A stretch of DNA of 64,000 nt from assembly GCF_000702005.1 (NCBI RefSeq), contig NZ_JNKI01000016.1:1-64000 (forward strand). The letters run 5' to 3'. Below the pieces are notes generated by a model, which was not told where the DNA came from, made no database searches, and saw nothing but the letters and a program-made list of their open reading frames with translations. This DNA is from Selenomonas sp. ND2010 (GTDB lineage: Bacteria; Bacillota; Negativicutes; Selenomonadales; Selenomonadaceae). How positions within the stretch are numbered: position 1 is the stretch's first letter; every line of letters starts with the position of its first letter. Of this stretch, positions 59,669-64,000 are shown piece by piece. The translations under genes and the position numbers were made by a program.

Positions 59669-60147
59669 TGAAGATTACCATTGTCTGTGCAGGCAAAATC
59701 AAGGAAAAGTATCTGAGTGCGGGGATTGCGGAGTTCATGAAGCGGCTCCGTCCCTTTGCTCAGGTAGAGATAAAGGAAATCCACGAGGAAAAGATGCCCG
59801 ATGAGCCATCGGCGGCGGAAAAGGAGCAGGTGCTGCAGAAGGAGGGCGAAAAGCTCTTGAAGCTCGTGCCCGCAGGGAGTTTCCTCTTTGTGCTCGATGT
59901 GTTCGGCAAGGAGATGCCATCGGAAAAGCTCGCGGAGAAGCTGGACCGATTAGGGGTTCAGGGGCGCAGCAATATCACGTTTTTGATCGGTGGTGCCTTT
60001 GGGTTGTCAAAAGAGGTCCGGGCGGCTGCGGATGAGCGGCTGAGTTTTTCCCAGTTGACGTTTACGCATCAGATGGTGCGGCTCTTGCTGGTCGAGCAGA
60101 TTTATCGTTGTTTTAAAATCAATCGCGGTGAGAAGTATCACTGGTAA
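59668..60147 (+). CDS. rlmH: 23S rRNA pseudouridine-1915 N3-methyltransferase
   Basis: A 159-residue SPOUT methyltransferase. FLFVLDVFGKEM, ITFLIGGAFGLSKEV and FTHQMVRLLLVEQIYR are the knot and SAM-binding motifs. It methylates pseudouridine 1915 of 23S rRNA in the ribosome. The arrangement yycJ-htrA-rlmH is common in Firmicutes. Confidence 0.95.
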   Translation: MKITIVCAGKIKEKYLSAGIAEFMKRLRPFAQVEIKEIHEEKMPDEPSAAEKEQVLQKEGEKLLKLVPAGSFLFVLDVFGKEMPSEKLAEKLDRLGVQGRSNITFLIGGAFGLSKEVRAAADERLSFSQLTFTHQMVRLLLVEQIYRCFKINRGEKYHW

Positions 60148-60151
60148 TAGA

Positions 60152-60181
60152 AGCCTTCCCCTTTAGGGGGAGGTTTTTTTG
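60152..60181 (+). terminator. Intrinsic terminator after rlmH
   Basis: AGCCTTCCCC and GGGGGAGG form a stem followed by seven or more T residues. It belongs to the same hairpin family as the sites at 17443, 19459 and 28925. Confidence 0.85.
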
Positions 60182-60246
60182 TGGTATGATATATGTAGTA
60201 TAATTTCGGTAAGTATGTCGTGCAGCGACAGGAGTGATATAGAGGA

Positions 60247-62223
60247 ATGAAGAAGAGACGGTACGAGACGCAAAAGAATATTACCGGCCTCGCGATGTTT
60301 ATGCTTTTTATTTTGGGAATAGTCGTTTTGCGTTATGGCTGGCTGCAGTTGGTACAGGGAAATGAGCTTTCGGAGCGCATGAAAAGTCAGGTGGGGCATG
60401 ATTATGCTATCCAGTCGCCGCGCGGGGCGATTATCGACCGCAACGGACGTGAGCTGGCAGTAAGTACCATGACCAAATCCCTGTATGTGGATCCGAATCA
60501 TGTGGAGGATCCGCAGACGTTGGCGGCAGATTTGGCACCGCTCATTGAGAAAACGGAGCAGGATGTTCTCGATGATATTGCCGTGGGCGGTGGTTTCGTT
60601 TGGGTCAAGCGCCGCATGGAGCAGTCGGAGTACGAAGCTGTGCGGGCACTCATCAAGGAAAAGGGCTACTCCACTTGCCTGGGGTTCCGCGATGAGGCGA
60701 AGCGCTATTATCCCAATGACGTGCTGGCGGCAAATGTCTTGGGCTTTGTCGGTACGGACGACAAAGGCTTGGATGGCGTAGAACAGGCGCTGGACAGTCT
60801 GCTGAAGGGCGAAATCAAGGAGAAGTATCTGACTACGGACCGCCGCGACCGACCGATTCTCGATTCGATCTTTTCCAGCAGCCGTCGTTATCGCGGCGAT
60901 TACTGCAAGACGGTCGAGCTCACGATTGATAGTGGCATCCAGTTCATTGTCGAGCAGGAGCTCGATCGGGCGGTGGCGGAGAATCAGCCCAAGTCCATTA
61001 CCTGTGTCGTCATGAATCCGAAGACTGGTGAGGTCTTGGCGATGGCTTCGCGCCCGTCGTATAATCCGAACAAGTTCTGGGATTACAAGCCAGAGGTTTG
61101 GAAGAACCGGGCGGTGTCCTTTATTTATGAGCCAGGATCGACGTTTAAATCTGTGGTTGCCGGTGCGGCGTTGCAGGAGCAAGTCGTTACGCCGAATCAG
61201 GTTTTTGTCGATCCAGGGTATGTCATGGTGTCGGGGCGCCGCATCCAGAACTGGAGTGGTACGAGTTTTGGTACGGTTACCTTTACCGATGTCGTCAAGC
61301 AGTCCTTAAACACTGGTTTTGCGCAGGTAGGTTTGCGCTTGGGTGCGGACAAGATTACGGATTATGCGAAGAAGTTCGGCTTTGGTGAGGCGACGGGGAT
61401 TGATTTGCCAGCCGAGGAAAGCGGTATCCTGTTTGACCCCGAGCAGATGCGCGATTCCGATATTGCCACGATGTCGATCGGGCAGAGTATCGCGGTGACG
61501 CCGCTGCAGCTGGTGACGGCGATGTCAGCGATTGCTAACGATGGTGTTTTGCTGAAACCTCATATCGTGAAGTCAATCCGCAATGCAGATGGTTCTGTTT
61601 ATGAGGAGCGTGGTCCGCAGGAGGTTCGCCGCACGATCGAATCGGCTACGGATAAGACGCTTGTCGGCCTCTTGGAGCAGGTCGTAGCCAGCGGTGGTGG
61701 TGCGAAGGCTGGCGTAAAGGGCTATCGCATTGCCGGTAAGACTGGTACGGCCCAGAAAATCCGTGAGGATGGTGCCGGGTATATGGAGGGGCGTTATATT
61801 GCCTCGTTCTGTGGTTTTGCGCCAGTTGAGGATCCGCAGCTTACGGTGTTGGTCATGATTGATGACCCAAGTCAAGGCAACTATTACGGTGGTCAGATTG
61901 CTGCTCCGGTAGCCAGCCGGATTTTCTCTCAGCTGTTCCGCTATATGCGGATTGCTCCTTCGAGTGACCCGTTTGCGGGCATGGAGCCGCCAAAGACGCC
62001 GCAGCCGAAGCCCATAAAAGGTTACGAGGGCGTTGTGCCAGATGGTATGATTGTCATGCCGGATTTCACGGGGAAGAGCCTTCGTGAGGTCGCACGGATT
62101 GCCAGCGACAAGGGCTTGACTTTCGAAAGCGAAGGTTCAGGCTTTGCGACTGGGCAGAGCATTCCACCGAATACGTTGGTGGACCAGGGACGCAGTGTCG
62201 TGGTGTATTTCAAACCAGAATAA
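60247..62223 (+). CDS. Class B penicillin-binding protein, SpoVD/PBP2-like with PASTA domain
   Basis: A 658-residue transpeptidase. A short cytoplasmic start and one transmembrane helix (about 15-40) are followed by the dimerisation domain (SPRGAIIDRNGRELAVS). The transpeptidase has SXXK in PGSTFKSVV, SXN in QSLNTGF and KTG in AGKTGTAQK. A single PASTA domain closes it (VMPDFTGKSLREVARIASDK). It cross-links peptidoglycan in division or sporulation; the two roles cannot be told apart from sequence. Confidence 0.93.
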   Translation: MKKRRYETQKNITGLAMFMLFILGIVVLRYGWLQLVQGNELSERMKSQVGHDYAIQSPRGAIIDRNGRELAVSTMTKSLYVDPNHVEDPQTLAADLAPLIEKTEQDVLDDIAVGGGFVWVKRRMEQSEYEAVRALIKEKGYSTCLGFRDEAKRYYPNDVLAANVLGFVGTDDKGLDGVEQALDSLLKGEIKEKYLTTDRRDRPILDSIFSSSRRYRGDYCKTVELTIDSGIQFIVEQELDRAVAENQPKSITCVVMNPKTGEVLAMASRPSYNPNKFWDYKPEVWKNRAVSFIYEPGSTFKSVVAGAALQEQVVTPNQVFVDPGYVMVSGRRIQNWSGTSFGTVTFTDVVKQSLNTGFAQVGLRLGADKITDYAKKFGFGEATGIDLPAEESGILFDPEQMRDSDIATMSIGQSIAVTPLQLVTAMSAIANDGVLLKPHIVKSIRNADGSVYEERGPQEVRRTIESATDKTLVGLLEQVVASGGGAKAGVKGYRIAGKTGTAQKIREDGAGYMEGRYIASFCGFAPVEDPQLTVLVMIDDPSQGNYYGGQIAAPVASRIFSQLFRYMRIAPSSDPFAGMEPPKTPQPKPIKGYEGVVPDGMIVMPDFTGKSLREVARIASDKGLTFESEGSGFATGQSIPPNTLVDQGRSVVVYFKPE

Positions 62224-62235
62224 CGAATGGGAAAA

Positions 62236-62263
62236 GTCTTCCGTTTACGGGAGGCTTTTTTTT
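62236..62263 (+). terminator. Intrinsic terminator
   Basis: GTCTTCCG pairs imperfectly with CGGGAGGC, followed by eight T residues. Confidence 0.7.
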
Positions 62264-62361
62264 ATGCTTGGATAAAATAAAATTTTCACAGATGATAAAA
62301 AACAAGGAAATTTGGAACAAAAAACGAATCTAGACAATAGGAAATTAGAGGGGGTGGCTGG

Positions 62362-62778
62362 ATGAAACAGGAAGAAGGTTTGATCGTGAAAGTCCAGGAT
62401 GGGATGGCCATCATTAAGGTGGGGCGTCATGCAGACTGTTCGGCCTGTGGCGCTTGTCCATCCAGTCGTCATGTGATGGTAGAAGCCGTTAATCGAATCG
62501 GGGCCAAACCTGGTCAGCGCGTACGGTTTGCCATGCAGGAATCGCAGGTGCTAACTGGGGCTTTTGTCGTGTTTGTACTGCCGCTTTTGGCGGCGGCGGT
62601 GGGGGCTGTGCTCGGCTGGCAGCTGGCGATTGGCGTGGGTGGAGAGTTTGCGTTCTGGACGAAGTTCGGCGCTGGCTTTTTTTTCGTGTTGTCGCTGGTG
62701 GCAATCAAGTTGTTTGATCGGCAGGTGGCAAAGAAACAAAGGATGAAACCGGTTATTCTCGAGATTTTAGAGGATTGA
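62362..62778 (+). CDS. rseC: RseC/SoxR-reducing family membrane protein
   Basis: A 138-residue protein. The N-terminal part has a cysteine cluster in CSACGACPSS, and two hydrophobic helices occupy about residues 70-115. RseC proteins work with the Rsx/Rnf electron-transfer complex. AGGGGGTGG precedes the ATG. It sits directly before rnfC, which supports this role. Confidence 0.9.
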   Translation: MKQEEGLIVKVQDGMAIIKVGRHADCSACGACPSSRHVMVEAVNRIGAKPGQRVRFAMQESQVLTGAFVVFVLPLLAAAVGAVLGWQLAIGVGGEFAFWTKFGAGFFFVLSLVAIKLFDRQVAKKQRMKPVILEILED

Positions 62779-62817
62779 CCGTTTCAGATATTTTAGGGAG
62801 CTATGAGGTGATTGTTC

Positions 62818-64000
62818 ATGTTCAGGAGTTTTCTTGGCGGGATTCATCCGCACGATGGCAAGGAGCTGGCAAAGGATCAGCCGATACAGGTGATGCCGGC
62901 GCCCAAGGAACTTGTCGTGCCGATGAGTCAGCATATTGGTGCACCCTGTGCGCCATGTGTGAAGGTTGGCGATCTCGTGAAGCGAGGGCAGCTTATCGGT
63001 ACGAGTCCGGCTTTCATGCATGCGGATATTCATGCCCCAGTATCTGGTAAGGTCATCCGCATCGAGGAGCGGCCGCATTCGGGCCGCATTAGCTGCCCCG
63101 CCGTTGTCATTGAAAACGATGGCGAAGACAGCTGGGTGGACGGCTTGCCGCTGGTGCGGAATTGGACGGCGATGACGAATGAGGAGATTCTAAACGCTAT
63201 TCAGTCCGCTGGTATAGTTGGTATGGGCGGCGCGACCTTCCCTGCACATATCAAGTTGAAACCGTCAAAGCCGGTAGATATTTTGATTCTCAACGGTGCG
63301 GAGTGTGAGCCGTATTTGACGGCAGACTACCGGTTGATGCTGGAGATGCCGACAAAGGTGGTGGAGGGGACACAGATTCTCGCCCGGGTACTGGGGGTTG
63401 CGCGCAGTGTGATCGGTATTGAAGATAACAAGCCTGAGGCTGTGGCCACAATGAAAAAGGCCTGTGAAGGAACAGGAATCGAAGTAGTGGCTCTCAAAAC
63501 GAAATATCCGCAAGGCGCGGAGAAAATGCTGATTAAGGTGCTGGCCGATCGGGAGGTTCCGCCGGGAGGGCTTCCGATGGATGTAGGCGCTGTGGTGCAG
63601 AATGTGGGGACGGTGGCGGCTATCGCAGATGCAGTGGAACATGGGGTACCGCTTACGGAGCGCGTTATGACGGTTTCGGGGGATGCAATCGCTGAGCCTA
63701 AGAATCTTAGGGTGCGCATCGGAACGAAATATAGCGATGTCATTGCCTTTTGTGGCGGTTTTAAAGAAGAGCCGGATAAACTGCTGGCAGGCGGTCCCAT
63801 GATGGGGGTGGCGCAGTTTACGGATGAAGTTCCCGTGATGAAGGGCTCTTCGGGTATTCTGGCCTTGACGCGCAAGCTCACGGAACATGGCCCGGAGATG
63901 AACTGCATTCGCTGTGGCCGCTGTGTCAAAGCGTGTCCGATGGGGCTCGTGCCCAGTATGCTTTCAATCTTGTCAAAGCGTCAGGATTTTGCCCTCTGCC
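62818..64000 (+). CDS. rnfC: Electron transport complex subunit RnfC (3' end beyond the window)
   Basis: At least 394 residues, truncated by the window edge. It opens MFRSFLGGIHPHDGKE, with PCVKVGDLVKRGQLIG and APVSGKV as lipoyl-like motifs, and GMGGATFPAHIKL and LNGAECEPYLTADYRLM as FMN/NADH-binding blocks. A first ferredoxin-type cysteine motif CIRCGRCVKACPMGL is near residue 362. RnfC oxidises NADH or reduces NAD with ferredoxin at the membrane. GAGGTG precedes the ATG. ApbE at 6056 could flavinylate other Rnf subunits. Confidence 0.94.
   Translation, partial: MFRSFLGGIHPHDGKELAKDQPIQVMPAPKELVVPMSQHIGAPCAPCVKVGDLVKRGQLIGTSPAFMHADIHAPVSGKVIRIEERPHSGRISCPAVVIENDGEDSWVDGLPLVRNWTAMTNEEILNAIQSAGIVGMGGATFPAHIKLKPSKPVDILILNGAECEPYLTADYRLMLEMPTKVVEGTQILARVLGVARSVIGIEDNKPEAVATMKKACEGTGIEVVALKTKYPQGAEKMLIKVLADREVPPGGLPMDVGAVVQNVGTVAAIADAVEHGVPLTERVMTVSGDAIAEPKNLRVRIGTKYSDVIAFCGGFKEEPDKLLAGGPMMGVAQFTDEVPVMKGSSGILALTRKLTEHGPEMNCIRCGRCVKACPMGLVPSMLSILSKRQDFALC

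Noticed and set aside
1-64000. tRNA, rRNA, riboswitch or CRISPR array
   Set aside because: No cloverleaf with a recognisable anticodon, no rRNA sequence and no regularly spaced repeat array were noticed on either strand by eye; a covariance search would settle it.

Overview
The window reads as chromosome from a Negativicutes bacterium, most likely a Selenomonas-type member of the Selenomonadaceae. This is an inference from gene content. Firmicute-style genes (a YycJ/HtrA/RlmH block, a PASTA-containing SpoVD-type penicillin-binding protein, LctP, KorABCD, Rnf) sit beside genes that only a lipopolysaccharide-bearing diderm needs (an LptD-like protein, heptose synthesis, heptosyltransferases). 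Strong Shine-Dalgarno sites precede most genes, and several starts are TTG or GTG. Most of the window is moderately GC-rich. The stretch from about 36.6 to 51.7 kb is clearly AT-rich.

Layout. 1-8.5 kb: an imperfect palindrome, an iron-dependent alcohol dehydrogenase, an EamA exporter, a korDABC 2-oxoacid:ferredoxin oxidoreductase operon, a small membrane protein, ApbE, LarE and a NUDIX hydrolase. 8.8-16.9 kb: a complete membrane-bound [NiFe] uptake hydrogenase (small, large, cytochrome b), a small CxxCGCG/HMA-like protein, then hypA, hypB, a maturation protease, hypC, hypD and hypE; hypF is absent. 17-19.4 kb: two secreted proteins of unknown function around a CDF metal transporter.

19.6-37.3 kb is an LPS locus: an LptD-like protein, two HldA-type kinases, HldC, HldD, GmhB, heptosyltransferases and an LtaS-like phosphotransferase. 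Past an inserted lactate permease and an AlbA_2/Schlafen-type regulator it continues with core glycosyltransferases, a VirK/YbjX protein, and HddA and HddC of the GDP-heptose branch. 37.4-53.8 kb is an AT-rich outer-glycan module: a phosphoethanolamine-transferase-like enzyme, a sialyltransferase-like glycosyltransferase, a legionaminic-acid gene set (legB, legC, ptmE, legI, legG, legF), an MBOAT/SGNH O-acylation pair and a second LtaS-like enzyme. Between ptmE and legI lies a 737-residue fusion of a fold-III PLP decarboxylase and an ATP-grasp ligase, while the expected N-acetyltransferase legH is missing. This is the best candidate here for an undescribed pathway: a nonulosonic acid carrying an amino-acid-derived amide.

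53.8-57.5 kb is a mobile and defence scrapyard: a possible small RNA, a decayed fic gene, an intact IS607-type element (serine recombinase plus TnpB) that has destroyed an MNT antitoxin gene, its orphaned HEPN partner, and a second, intact MNT-HEPN pair. 57.7-64 kb returns to core genes: yycJ, htrA, rlmH, spoVD-like PBP, rseC and the start of rnfC, which runs off the window. No tRNA, rRNA or CRISPR array was recognised.
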